Below are positions 9,521-20,267 of a DNA stretch of 64,000 bases, piece by piece; position 1 is the stretch's first letter, and every line of letters begins with the position of its first letter. The stretch is taken from the NCBI RefSeq assembly GCF_029962835.1, contig NC_080587.1, positions 58,123,528 to 58,187,527 on the forward strand. The letters are read 5' to 3'. Source of the DNA: Magnolia sinica (lineage: Eukaryota > Streptophyta > Magnoliopsida > Magnoliales > Magnoliaceae). Position numbers and translations under genes: made by a program. Below the pieces are notes generated by a model, which was given only the letters and a program-made list of their open reading frames with translations, made no database searches and had not been told where the DNA came from.

Positions 9521-9638
9521 CTGTAAACTTCTTGTGCTGTAACCTTCAACTGTGATAGTGCCACCGGTGACTGCTGCGCCTGCTAGGAAATAACTCATAC
9601 TTGATGCATCGCCTTTAACATACGCATTTCCAGGGGAC
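9521..9638 (-). pseudogene. Captured EPSP synthase exon
   Basis: The 118-bp minus-strand exon lies between AGAAACAG (9639-9646) and a GTATTAC donor. After one phase base it reads [20 protein letters not shown] and then [19 protein letters not shown]. Plant 5-enolpyruvylshikimate-3-phosphate synthase has [35 protein letters not shown] here, and the exon ends at the same Gln. EPSPS makes EPSP from shikimate-3-phosphate and PEP in plastids (shikimate pathway). Differences from the usual sequence are E-to-K, A-to-M and CG-to-YS, consistent with relaxed selection after capture. One exon only, so no enzyme is encoded. Confidence 0.9.
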
Positions 9639-9642
9639 CTGT

Positions 9643-9749
9643 TTCTACATTTTCTTCATGTTACTCCCTATATATACTGATTCTACATTTTCTTCATGTT
9701 GCTCCCTACATATACTGATTCTACGTTTTCTTCATGTTACTCCCTAGAG
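9643..9749. repeat. 38-bp tandem repeat, three copies
   Basis: Units starting at 9643, 9681 and 9719 begin TTCTAC(A/G)TTTTCTTCATG and recur every 38 bases, the last one incomplete. They lie just upstream of the captured EPSPS exon, in what would be its intron. Confidence 0.9.
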
Positions 9750-10153
9750 CATGTTTATCTCTGTGTACAAATAAAACAATCATGTTGATGGTATATATGT
9801 AGGAAATTCCTCATATGGCAGAATATACACAATGGTAAGGGTATATACATGTTCAGCTATATACACAACCATATGACTATGTATTGAGCCCCAATGCATA
9901 GCCCCAAGAGAGTACACAACATATTATGATAATAATTTGAGTTATTTCCTATTTTATAGAGTTTTATCAATATTGTGGGAGATCCTCACCACTACTAATT
10001 ACGCCAAGTGCATTCGTACTTTTGCCAATCCACACATGTTAGTTCTAGCAGATCAAAGGCAATCGAAGTTGTCCATAAATTTTGGGTAGCCTAGTTTTGC
10101 ATAAATCAAGGGAATGGCTTGAATATAAAAAGGGATATGTGTACACAACTTAC
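9750..10153. mobile_element. CACTA interior, no gene seen
   Basis: AT-rich sequence with no convincing exon, RNA gene or repeat; treated as intron-like filler of the CACTA element. Confidence 0.5.
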
Positions 10154-10219
10154 CTGCATAGGGAAACTTTCGATTGGTGAGTCGATACATCAATTTCTTC
10201 TTTGGTGATTTGTTTGGGG
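10154..10219 (-). pseudogene. Captured exon candidate, unidentified
   Basis: Sixty-six minus-strand bases between GATTTGCAG and a consensus GTAAGT donor. One frame is open: KQITKEEIDVSTHQSKVSL. The donor match is strong. The acceptor segment 'gtgatttgtttggggctgcaaat' is duplicated 50 bases away (10206-10228 and 10256-10278). Parent gene unknown. Confidence 0.4.
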
Positions 10220-10279
10220 CTGCAAATCATTAGGTAGGCTTTCAATTTTGGAACAGTGATTTGTTTGGGGCTGCAAATT

Positions 10280-11211
10280 CCTGTAACCCATATCAAATTT
10301 CAGAATCTTCGACAAATAGCGTAACTAGCAAAAAAAAAAAAATCTACTGTGAGACAATGTTAACATTTCCATTTGTGGACTATAGTAGGAGAATCAAGTG
10401 ACCCACATTGAATTAAAAAAGAGAACTGATTACCTCCAGGCACCTCTACCACAATTTGCAGTACGGGTGTTCAGCCACAAAATGGAAAAAGAAAAGGAAA
10501 AAAAAAACCTTTTTTACATCACGGAGCTAAAAAATGCCTTGTACTGCATATAGCAGTATAGGTGCCTGTAGGTGGTTAGTTCCGATTGAGAGAAGTCCCA
10601 GATTTGTTGCTAAAAGGATGCAACAAATCCCGGGGATTCTCAGGGCACAATCTATCCACTAGGATGCAATGGATGAATGGTCTGGATTACTGATCCATGG
10701 GCATCATTTCCATCAAATAACTCAGCACAAAACCAATAGATGATCAAACAAGCATAACTATTCTGTTCATTATACATCTAAACTAGGCCATAATTTGGAC
10801 AGTTCAATGACCTGTACGCCACGTACACAATTTCAAAGTAATCTAGGTGCTTGCGTAACCTGCATTGCACACTGCCAGTATCGAAGTTTTTAGTCTTTAG
10901 AAAAACAAAGGGGCAAAAGTCAAAAAAAAAAAAGGATCCCCAAATACCCAGTCCTGTTTAGATGTAAAACAAGGCATGAAAAGATTGGAAGATCCCAGTC
11001 GTTCCAATCTTTGGCCTTTTTCCTGAAAATGTAGGCCGTTGTTGTTTCTTCTTCCCAATCAGTTAGGATTGTTATATCAGTGAGATTTTTTGGAAATTCC
11101 CAATTCTAAAATGGGCCATCAGATCAACAGTCTAGATCACTAGACCACGGGCCTGCCCCATGTATAAAAACATATTCTCAGGTCTGATGGCCATAGACAC
11201 TTCTGTCTAAC
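10280..11211. mobile_element. CACTA interior, no gene seen
   Basis: Includes A-tracts (10329-10342, 10922-10934) and sequence resembling MITE edges near 10560-10700, but no supported exon. Confidence 0.4.
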
Positions 11212-11259
11212 CTGAAAGCATTTGGCTGAAAACCGATCCAACAAACGTCCTTGGTTTTG
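11212..11259 (-). pseudogene. Short captured exon candidate
   Basis: Forty-eight minus-strand bases between ATATTTGCAG and a GTTAGAC donor, open for 16 codons (QNQGRLLDRFSAKCFQ). Very short, so the call rests on the splice signals alone. Confidence 0.28.
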
Positions 11260-11787
11260 CTGCAAATATATATAAGCCATCATTAGTGACAAGTTCTTAA
11301 TCAGGTAGCTACACATTCCATAGAATTTCAAGTTTATAGGCTATGACAGATTCGTTTACAAACACTGATGCAGAGATTAGTGCCATGTTCTTTTCTTTTC
11401 TTTTCTTTTTTATTTTTTGCCATTTTTGGTTTCATGAAAACCGGAACCCAGATTTAGATAGCAATGAACTGAACATAACATTATTCATGCAGTGCTCATA
11501 CCAGGATCATGATATGATGATACCAATGCCTTGAGAATATTACTAATATCCGTGGCAATAATTACATAAAAGAAAAGAGAAAAAGGAAAAACACTCATTC
11601 CATCTATATGTATATGTGTGTCATCATCATAGCTTTGTCTCAGCTATTTCGAGTCAGCTTCTCAAGAATGCTGAGTTGCCCATCTGACACCAACCGTCCA
11701 AATTTACCTGGGCTTGGGACCTGTTAGTGTGTGTCACAAAAAACACACACATGAACACACACACGCACAGAGGGAGGGAGGGAGGGG

Positions 11788-11819
<32 letters not shown>

Positions 11820-13720
11820 TGACTCTTACGGGAGTTCAAATCTAGCATTTGCATGATCATGAATGTGATATTTACACCAGCCACAGCAAATGGATATTCC
11901 CAAGTAGCTCACTTTCCACCTTACTTGTTCAATAGCCTCTAAAAAGTTAGGATGGATAGAATTATCCCAGTGATAGCGAAGCCACTAACTCAGCTATTGT
12001 CTCTGTAAGAACACCCTGCCAATACAATTCATATAAGAATTCAATCGATTTCTATGTCAAGAAAACAAAAAAAATCCTGACAGATGGCTCACAGCTGATC
12101 TTTACTGCCGCCTGGAGCATGCAAAAAGAAAAAAGAAAAAGAAGATGAATATGCTAAATGGGTAGTAGTCGAAATCGCCACTTAGTTTCATTTAGGTGGG
12201 AAGCAGGCCCTTAATTTCATTCAAATTCAAAAAAGCATTCGCTTTGACAAAAAATGAGTAACAAGCACATTACTAGAGGGGAAAAGGCCGAAACTGCAAA
12301 TTCAGATGATTTTGAGTCTGAATTAAAATACATGATATGCAATGCCAACCTCATTCAAATTAGAATAATGATACCTGATTCAAGATTTTTTTTTCCATTT
12401 TTCTTTGTTTCCTTTAGTTCAATTCAACTGAGCATGCCTTGCATCCAAACACGCCTTACGTTTAATATAACAACCTCGCCAAAATCTGTGGCCCATAAGA
12501 CATCTGCATTGAGATCCATAAATTGAGTTTGGCAAACTACATTATGACATTAGAATTATTCAAAAGAGCTTTTCTTTTCCAAACAAACACAAACCCATGT
12601 AACTTAAGTACATAATCAAGTAATAAGTAAAAAATATGGGAAAAGAAACTGAAAAGCACCACAAACATATCAAAAGGAATGCTTAAAGCACCACAAACAC
12701 ACACCGCTCAGAAACTGAAAAGCCAATTGCCTTCCATGGTTCTCCTCAATATAAACGAAAAGATGTATGATCTGCAAAATGGAGTGCCACATTCATCCAG
12801 AGTTATTAAGCAAGTCTAGTCAGCCATGTTTAGAAAACCAATAACTAGGCACTGAACATGCCCCACAAGTGTTATATGATTTTTAAATTGTTAGGGAAAT
12901 GATAGTTGGGTCACTTGGTAAGATTTCATTATTCTCACCTTTTGCACTCCATCCCTAGTCTCAATGTTGAAATGGACTCTGTATCTGCTTCATTTGAATA
13001 GTTAAGGGTGTAAACAGGCCATCCTCTAAAAGTTGAGCTGAGCAAATTAAAATTTTGAATAGTAATGGCCTAACAAGCCAGCCCCAAACAGTTCAAAATC
13101 CAGTCCCAAATCCTACATGTGGTGCTTGTGAGGATAAACAAACGAAGTGATCAATAAAGCATTAGATTGAAGCCTGAAGGCAAGAAGAATGAAGCATGTA
13201 TCGATTTATAAATACTGTTAATTACTTAAGAAGAAAATGTACAAGTAAAACATACCATTCAGAAGAAAAACATCATTGTAAGTGCTGCTAAAATGGATAT
13301 TGTTGCACCTGATAATGATGCCTCTGTCAAATCTAGGAATTTTCATGTCAATGTGTGTGTACACACACACACACACACATAGATGAAAGATATACATACA
13401 ATCAGGGTAACCACTAAATAGTGAAATACATAAAGATTACATGTCAGCCAAGAAACTTACTCGGGGTGCATTGGAATGCACTACTGCAATGAATCACAAT
13501 TATAATCTAATACACATTTTGGAGGATTCTGATTAAAGGCTGCCAAACATGACAGATAATTCAATTCTTGAATTCTTCAATCTTGAACCCTGAGACTCAA
13601 AACTCCTTTTCAATTGGTCAGCAAATATAATTGAATTAAAGAGGAGAAAATAAAACATTTGTTGGCTGCTTTTAATGACCCACCAGATGGGTTTAAACGA
13701 TATGCAATTGTGGCAACAGT
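11260..13720. mobile_element. CACTA interior, no gene seen
   Basis: About 2.4 kb of AT-rich sequence with a CA tract (13365-13379), a GGGA/GA tract (11770-11819) and pyrimidine runs. ORFs here are short and low-complexity. I see no transposase motif on either strand. Confidence 0.45.
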
Positions 13721-13905
13721 AAGTCATGCACAAGCAACTACAGGAGCTCCAGAGACAGCAACAACTTCAGCAACTAGATCAGCAGGCAAGGCAACAACAT
13801 TCTTTGAGTCAACTGTCTGGAGTTGTAAAGCAGTCTAGTGATCAATTACCTACCTTGGACAATGGTGCACCTATGCATGATGCAACTAACTACATGTGGT
13901 CATAG
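13721..13905 (+). pseudogene. Captured Gln-rich C-terminal exon, plus strand
   Basis: From about 13732 an open frame reads KQLQELQRQQQLQQLDQQAR, then HSLSQLSGVVKQ and a hydrophilic end (HDATNYMWS) before a TAG stop at 13903-13905. The Gln-rich coiled-coil-like segment followed by a distinct C-terminus looks like the last exon of a regulatory or scaffold protein. It lies on the opposite strand to the other captured exons. Not identified. Confidence 0.45.
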
Positions 13906-14752
13906 GAACATGTAGGAGGTTAGAGGAAATGGTCGTTGCTGTGTTAGCATATATACAAATGCATGAAATTCCGAAGTTCGTATCAGTTAAATTTTTATAA
14001 CTTCTTAACCTTGCTCTTCTTTCTATAAAATTAAAACACTCATGAAGAAATAGAGAAAGAAAGAAAGAAAAAAAGAAAAAAAGATATCAACCAGAGGTAA
14101 TCCATGTCAGAAAATGTTGCCATTGACAATCGAAGAGAAAAATGATAAATGCATAAGGAACTTTGGCCTTCTCTTCATTGAATGTAGAATGTTGTCACAT
14201 TTCTTTTTTAATTAATAGCCTATCCGCTGACAACTAATTGAAGGATTTGGGATTACACATATTGAAGAGTAATTGAAGGATTGGTGTGTTTTATGGGGTA
14301 TCCAAATTGAGCCAATCATATCAATAGTTTGGATCACTAAACTACATGCTCCATTGTACCTGAAATTAATGGTGATCCTAACCATCTAATCACTAGATAG
14401 AAAATGGGCAATTTATATCTATTATACTAGAAAGGTTCCATCATTCTCTGGACCAGCCATTATGTGAGGCTCGGCCTTGATCATCAATTGTTTCCAAAAA
14501 ATATGCTATGTTTCAATTTAATTAAGAAATGGTAAGTAATGTAATGAAAGCACCATTTGATGTTAGCATTGGGATTTAATTAAGAAATTGTCAGAAATGG
14601 TAATCTTTTTCCTTTTATTTTTGGGACAGACTAGTCAATTTGCATTCAATATATGTGCCTAATATATGTATGTACTTTTATACCATTTTCTCTAATATTA
14701 ATCTAGTGGAAGAAAGGAGCTATTCAACAGGTGAGAAATTACTATTTTGATG

Positions 14753-14854
14753 CAGGGAGCAGGTAAAAGATCTTAAGCCTCTGAAACAGGGGATGCCCAA
14801 TAAAGTTGAAGAGCACCCTCGTTCTTCTTCTTTGTATCCTTTATAACTATAAAT
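14753..14854 (+). pseudogene. Captured exon candidate, plus strand
   Basis: After TTTGATGCAG an open frame reads EQVKDLKPLKQGMPNKVEEH, then PRSSSLYPL and a TAA stop. Protein-like composition in AT-rich surroundings. The upstream partner, ending before a GTGAGAAAT donor at 14731, would leave an intron of only about 25 bases, so the locus has suffered a deletion. Parent gene unknown. Confidence 0.35.
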
Positions 14855-15035
14855 TGCTTTTTTTTATACCCTTATGTATAAAACATAATGCTGACTGTTC
14901 TAAGAAGTGGCTACAAAAATAATAATAACCATCATCATAAACATTGATAGACCCAAAGTAAATGGCTGGTGTACAGATTTTACAGGAAACGAAAATCCTT
15001 AAATGTCAATCGACAATGGATCAATTGAGAGAAAT

Positions 15036-15039
<4 letters not shown>

Positions 15040-15066
<27 letters not shown>
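15040..15066. repeat. GA microsatellite
   Basis: Uninterrupted GA dinucleotides. It lies between two copies of 'aaatgtcaatcgaca(a/c)tggatcaattga' (15001 and 15071), suggesting a small tandem duplication with the tract in the middle. Confidence 0.9.
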
Positions 15067-15071
<5 letters not shown>

Positions 15072-15607
15072 AAATGTCAATCGACACTGGATCAATTGAA
15101 TAGAGGAAGATCGAAAGACCTAAGTGTACAAAAAAAATCCTTAAATACCTTGCAAAAAAAAACTTTTCCATTTTCTCCTATTACAGATTTTACAGAACCC
15201 TAAATCCTTTTCCTGTTAGAAATTTTACAGGAAACGAAACCCTAATCTGTGTATTTGAAGATTTAGAAATAAAAACTCAAAATCAAACTTAGAATATATG
15301 GTGAGAGAAATGGGTACCTGGTCAGAGAGGAGAGACGGAGAAGAGGTGAAGGGTGGGGGGCCGCAGGGGTGGATTTTCGCTCGGGTGAAGGGGGTGCGTC
15401 GCTCAAGGGTTGCAGTCGAGAGGGAGAGGGAATGAGAGAGGGAGAGGGAGAGGGAGAGTGGAGCGAGAGAGAGAGAGCACACAAGAGAGAAAAGGGACGC
15501 ATGGACTTGGGTTTTTTTCCCCGAAGTGGAGGGAGAGAAATTTTAGAATGTTTCGTTTGAGGGGGAAGGAGAAAAAGGGCAGCGCGCGGGCTGAGTTTCT
15601 GAATTTT

Positions 15608-16130
15608 TTCTGCTACGATTTTAGACCGTAGCTAAATCCCATTAGCCGTAGCTGTTATTGCATCCTTCACAGCCTCTCCGCATTTGCACATTTGACGGGT
15701 TCTGGACGGACGGTCCAATCAGGAGCTTTGTGGGGTCCATCATGATGCATTTGATAAATCCACTCCGTCCATTAATTTTGTAATTTTTTTTATAGAGAAT
15801 GGCCTAAAAATCTAGGCAAATTTAAGGGCTAATTGAACCACACCATCGATCAATGGTACGCATATAATCTTCACTGTTTCCTACCGTGTGGTTCACTTGA
15901 GCCTTTAATCTACTTCCTTTTTTAGGATCTTTCCCTAAAATGATCTTTCAAAATGTATAAACATATTATATGGAGCATAAAGATTTTAATGGGCCTCGTA
16001 GAGTTCCTTATGGGGTTGTCACATGGTGTAGGCATGGGTGGTGGCATTAGCTTTTAGCTACGGTTTTAATATTTTTAGTTACGGTTTTAAGCCATAGCAA
16101 TAGAGCTACGGTTTATATCCGTAGCTAAAA
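15608..16130. repeat. Right subterminal hairpin repeats with a nested MITE-like insert
   Basis: The CCGTAGC/GCTACGG motifs of the left end return at 15608-15655 and 16053-16126. The roughly 390 bases between them contain 'ggggtccatcatgatgca' and 'aaatccactccgtccat', typical of the fold-back repeats elsewhere in this window, so a MITE probably split the right subterminal array. Confidence 0.65.
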
Positions 16131-18359
16131 ATCAACATGTTCCATAGCCTTTGGTCATTTTTTTGGTAGTAATTTATAGTCCGCACCTTTCGCCAGTAAA
16201 CAAGTATCGAACTCAGTTTGTATACCGAGTCTTTGTCTACGGCATAACGACAACCTACAATATGAAATAGGTTAGCTATTTCATCACTCACACGATTTGA
16301 AACCCAAAAACAGGTTAGAGTTAGGTTCTTCTTACCTAAGAACGGAATCGGAATCGCCCATGTAGCGATACAAGAATCATGGTTAAGCATGTGGAGCGTC
16401 AGGGAAAGATCCTGGCAACTAACTCCCACTCTCACTCATTTCTCCTCCCTTTCTCCTTCTCTTTTTTCTCTCTCTTTTCTTCCTAGGGTTTGGAAATTTG
16501 TATGTAGTGAGAGAGAAGTGGGTTTAAGCCTTTATATAGGTCCAGGTCTGATGGAAATGGCCACAGGGCCAAGGTATACTTAGGTTATATCCAAAGGGCG
16601 TCTGTTTCAGTCCAACGGAGCACTTCTGGTGGGCCTTCTTCTGCGTGCGGTCGGACTTAAGCTCCCTGACATTGGATCTAGGTCAGGCTAAGTTTTTAGT
16701 CCGATCGGATTTACTAATCGACCATGGTGGATCGGTTTCAGTTCTATGGTCATCGGTGCTCGATCAAGGCCACTAGTGTACTGACATGTGTTGTAAATTT
16801 TTCCTGATTCGAGGGTGTAATTGGGTCAGATTATGACGGTCCGAATCCTTATATTTGGACCTACAAGTGAACGACTCAGTTTACTTAAGTTTGGGTTTAT
16901 TTCTTAAAGATATTCGTGTTTCTCACACACTTCGCTCCGGGCTCAAGTTGTGCATTTCTGGATACTATTAGGACTTTACTTCTGGGATGATTATCAAGTC
17001 CAATGAGGAGGTCATATTCGTATAGTTTCATAGTTATCAGACTTTCAACGTGCGGTCCAGGTCCGATACGGAGTTTCGATGTACTCTCGAGAGCAACTGG
17101 GACTGGAGATTGATCCTAAGTTTTAAGGTAATGTAGCGGTAATGATTCTACACGGTTTGGGTCTTGCAGATCATATTTAAAGTGATTAGTGCTAATTTCA
17201 TAGATAAGCTAGTTTAGTACTAGTTAATTCTCGCCTAATTTCTAAAGGATTTGGTCCTGTGTGATTTCCGCCTGAGGTGGTACTCGAGCCTTTGTACGGA
17301 TTTTTCCGAGACGTTACATGAAGTGTGAAGTTGGAATGATAGTACGTAGTATTGCAAGCTACGGGGTCTACCACAAGAACTTCTATTCAAACCAGTCCCA
17401 TACCTAAATTTAGATAGTCAGACTCAATGTGGTAAACTCCTGATCTCAGGTTAATCCGCGCCGCAACCGAAATCCTGGCCATTGCGAAGGTACACGTAAT
17501 AAATAGTTGCGCACCACCAGCCCGAGTGAATAGTGAATAAATGAATGAATGAGTATGCAACTCCTGCTCAATAAGTTCACATATCAGTACAGTTCATCTT
17601 TGGGATCATCACCGGGGTCTATTACACTTTACGCCAGCTTGCCGCCCCTATCCGAGCGCACATCTGGGTATGTGGAAGAGACCTCAATATTTGCCTGCCA
17701 ATATTAGGCCCGGCTCGTTGATAGTGGACCCATTCCTCAAGCTGGTCAAACTCAACCTAGAAATTGCCCCCTCACTCAGGTGGGTAAGGTCACACCCCCT
17801 CCCAACCGACCACGACATAGTGGGAGACGCGGCTTACTGGTATACGGCCCTCATGCGCTCATATATATCCACTCGGTCTCGATGTTGGGTCATCTCCTGA
17901 CCATGGAGGTTTTGAGATTTTCACCCAGGGACATCTATGACACCCGTATGCTAGAACCAAACATTTTTGGTGTCCCATCTGGCCATCCAGGATATGCCTG
18001 TGGAGGCTATGGCCCTGATGTCGTAAGGGCATACAGTAATCACAACACAATGCAGGATGCATGAGTCATACAATCTAGTCATGCATCAATCCTGTGCATA
18101 TCGTGCGCTCATGTGAGATAACCTTCGCCTATTAAGGAGTCTCATAACAACCTGCCCAATGACATATGTAATGGTCAACCACATCTCATAACAGACATGC
18201 GGATGATGCGTATGGGCATGTATCATGATGCTATGCTGTCACATACTCATAATCGGTATCAATAACCGACATCAACAACCGGCCTCGACAATGTGGACAT
18301 TTAACCAACATTGCCCCCAAGGAATGGCCCACATAGAGCCAAACTGCAATGGGCCCACG

Positions 18360-18720
18360 GCCTCACACAATGGCCTAATATACAACACAATGGGCCTTAC
18401 TCAAGGGCCACATATACACAACAGGTGGGCCCTGCTCATGGGCCTCAAATACATGACATGTGGGCCCTATACATGGGTCTCGAATACATCAAATGGGCCA
18501 TGCATTATGGACCTAATACATATCACAATGGGCCTTGCCCATAGGCCACGAATACATCACAATGAGCCTTGCCCATGGGCCTCAAATACATCACAATGGG
18601 CCCCATCACATAGACCTCCTATTAATCACATTAAGCCTTAAACACGGGCTACATATACATCACACAGGCTGAATACACATCACAATGGCCCTCAACTACG
18701 GGTCACATATACATCATATA
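18360..18720. repeat. Degenerate array around 'atacatcacaatgggcc', copy 1a
   Basis: Irregular tandem units of about 30-35 bases built on 'ggcc-t-aatacatcacaatgggcc'. A second block occurs at 19330-19680. Long ORFs reading through it are His/Gly/Pro repeats caused by the array and not genes. Confidence 0.8.
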
Positions 18721-19235
18721 GGTCTCGACAATCAGCCTTGGAAATTGAAATCGGCCTCAATAATCGAAATCGGCCTCGATAATCGGAATCGACCAATACA
18801 ATCGGCCTCGACAATCGGAGTCAGCCTCGATACTCGGCCTCAACAATCAGAATCGGCCTATACAATCGGCCTCGACAGATCGGAATCCACCTCGATACTC
18901 GACCTCGACAATCTGAATCGGCCTATACAATCGACCTCGACAAATCGAAATTGGCCTATACAATCGGAATCAGCCTATACAATCGGCCTCGACAGATCAA
19001 AATCGGCCTTGACAATCGGAATCGATCGATAATCAGAATCGGCAAACCGGTCATGTCAATCGGAATCTGCAATCGGCCACGACAATCGGGATCAACGATA
19101 ATCAGAATTAGCAAATTGGTCACGTCAATCAGAATCGACAATCGGTCACGACAATCGGAATCAACAATTGGCCACGACAATCGGGATCAATTGATAATTA
19201 GAATTAGCCACGATAATCGGCCGAACAAGGCCTAA
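18721..19235. repeat. AATCGG array, copy 1
   Basis: Dense array on the core 'cgacaatcgg' with variants 'cctcgacaatcgg' and 'cctatacaatcgg'. The same array occupies the same LTR position in the partner copy (24485-25145), so it predates or accompanied LTR duplication. Confidence 0.85.
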
Positions 19236-20267
19236 GGGAAGGTCACAATGTGGACGTTAAACCATCATTACCCAATGATAACAATGTGGCCATTTAACCA
19301 ACATTACTCCCAAGGAGTGGCCCACATGGAGCCTAACACATAGTGGACCCATGGCCTCACATAATGGCCCAATATACACCAGCATGGGCCTCTCAAGGGC
19401 CTAATACACATCATGATGGGCCTCACATATGGACCACACATACATCACTTTGGGCCTCACTCATGGTACTTATATACATTACATTGGGCCTCAACCCATG
19501 GGCCTCAAATACATCAAGTGGGCCGCATCCATGGACCCATATACATCAAATGGGCTACATCATGTGGGCCGCAATTGCAATCAAGGCGGGCCTTAATGGA
19601 TGGACCACCAATACATCAAGGTGGGCCTTATGGATAGGCCACAAATACATCCGGGTGGGCCTCATCACATGGGCCGCACGAAAAATCATTTCAATAGTTG
19701 TAGGTGTATCATATGTATCACTGCACACATGGTCCACGAATGATGATCAACACTGTCCAAACATTGTCCAGGTAAACCAATACTGTCTAAACATTATCCA
19801 TGTAAGTCGGCGCCATCCAAACATTATCTAGCACCGTTCAACACAATCTGGACGGTGTGGAATAAATACATCACGCTGGGTCCACGGTCCAGATGGACAA
19901 CGTGGATTACAAAACATACACACGATGGGTTTCCACGGAACTTGCTAACATCATAAGCAGCAGGTGGGTCCTATGGTTGCTGACGTGAGGGCAGCAGCCA
20001 ACCCAACAGATGGACAATTAGGATTTAACACATACATCAATGGCCCACACAACTCGCTACATCAGTCAGTAGGTGGGATCATGCAACACATACATCATAG
20101 AGGGGATCCACGTCCCACCCACGTGGAAGGCCACATGTGTGGCTGTCCTCAGGCCAGCCCTGGACGGATGGCCAGACACATACATCACTTGGGTCTCACC
20201 GTCCCTATCTGGGCAGTGGACTGCATGGATGAACACATGCATCAAGATAGGGCCCACCGCCAGATCT

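Larger units (their letters stand above)
7400..16171. mobile_element. CACTA (En/Spm-type) transposon carrying host exons
   Basis: The left end begins CACTACTAGAAAATAGGCC. The right end, read inward on the minus strand, begins TACTACCAAAAAAATGACC, and both continue with CAAAGGCTA(C/T)GG. A 3-bp target duplication ATT flanks it (7397-7399 and 16172-16174). A related LTR without the element is present at about 50480-50500, giving a paralogous empty site ('ggtgcggactata' / 'aggttatggtttt'). Total length is 8772 bp. I find no TNPA/TNPD transposase frame, so it must be mobilised in trans. The interior holds exons of several host genes, mainly on the minus strand, plus simple repeats and a MITE-like insert. 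This is the Pack-CACTA arrangement. Confidence 0.9.
5375..17318 (-). mobile_element. 5' LTR of the gypsy element, split by a CACTA insertion
   Basis: On the minus strand the LTR starts TGTAACGTCTCGG at 17318 and ends just before the iMet primer site at 5375. Removing the inserted CACTA element leaves about 3.17 kb. Its sequence matches the solo LTR at 49343-52662 (3.32 kb) along both halves: for example 17318-17240 against 49343-49420, and 6776-6240 against 51270-51790. The left part holds degenerate tandem units around 'gagctgtcggcctacgctggggtgacgagcc'-type sequence (about 6240-6540, shown here on the opposite strand). No coding function is expected. Confidence 0.88.

Noticed and set aside
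9521-9638. A functional EPSP synthase gene
   Set aside because: Only one exon is present; neighbouring EPSPS exons are absent, and the whole piece lies within a CACTA element.
18721-19235. CRISPR-like array
   Set aside because: Units are short, degenerate and without unique spacers; the sequence is a plant LTR array.
18225-19831. Several ORFs of 70-160 residues rich in His, Gly, Pro or Asn
   Set aside because: They read through tandem arrays within an LTR; homologous ORFs at 23991-25563 differ by indels.
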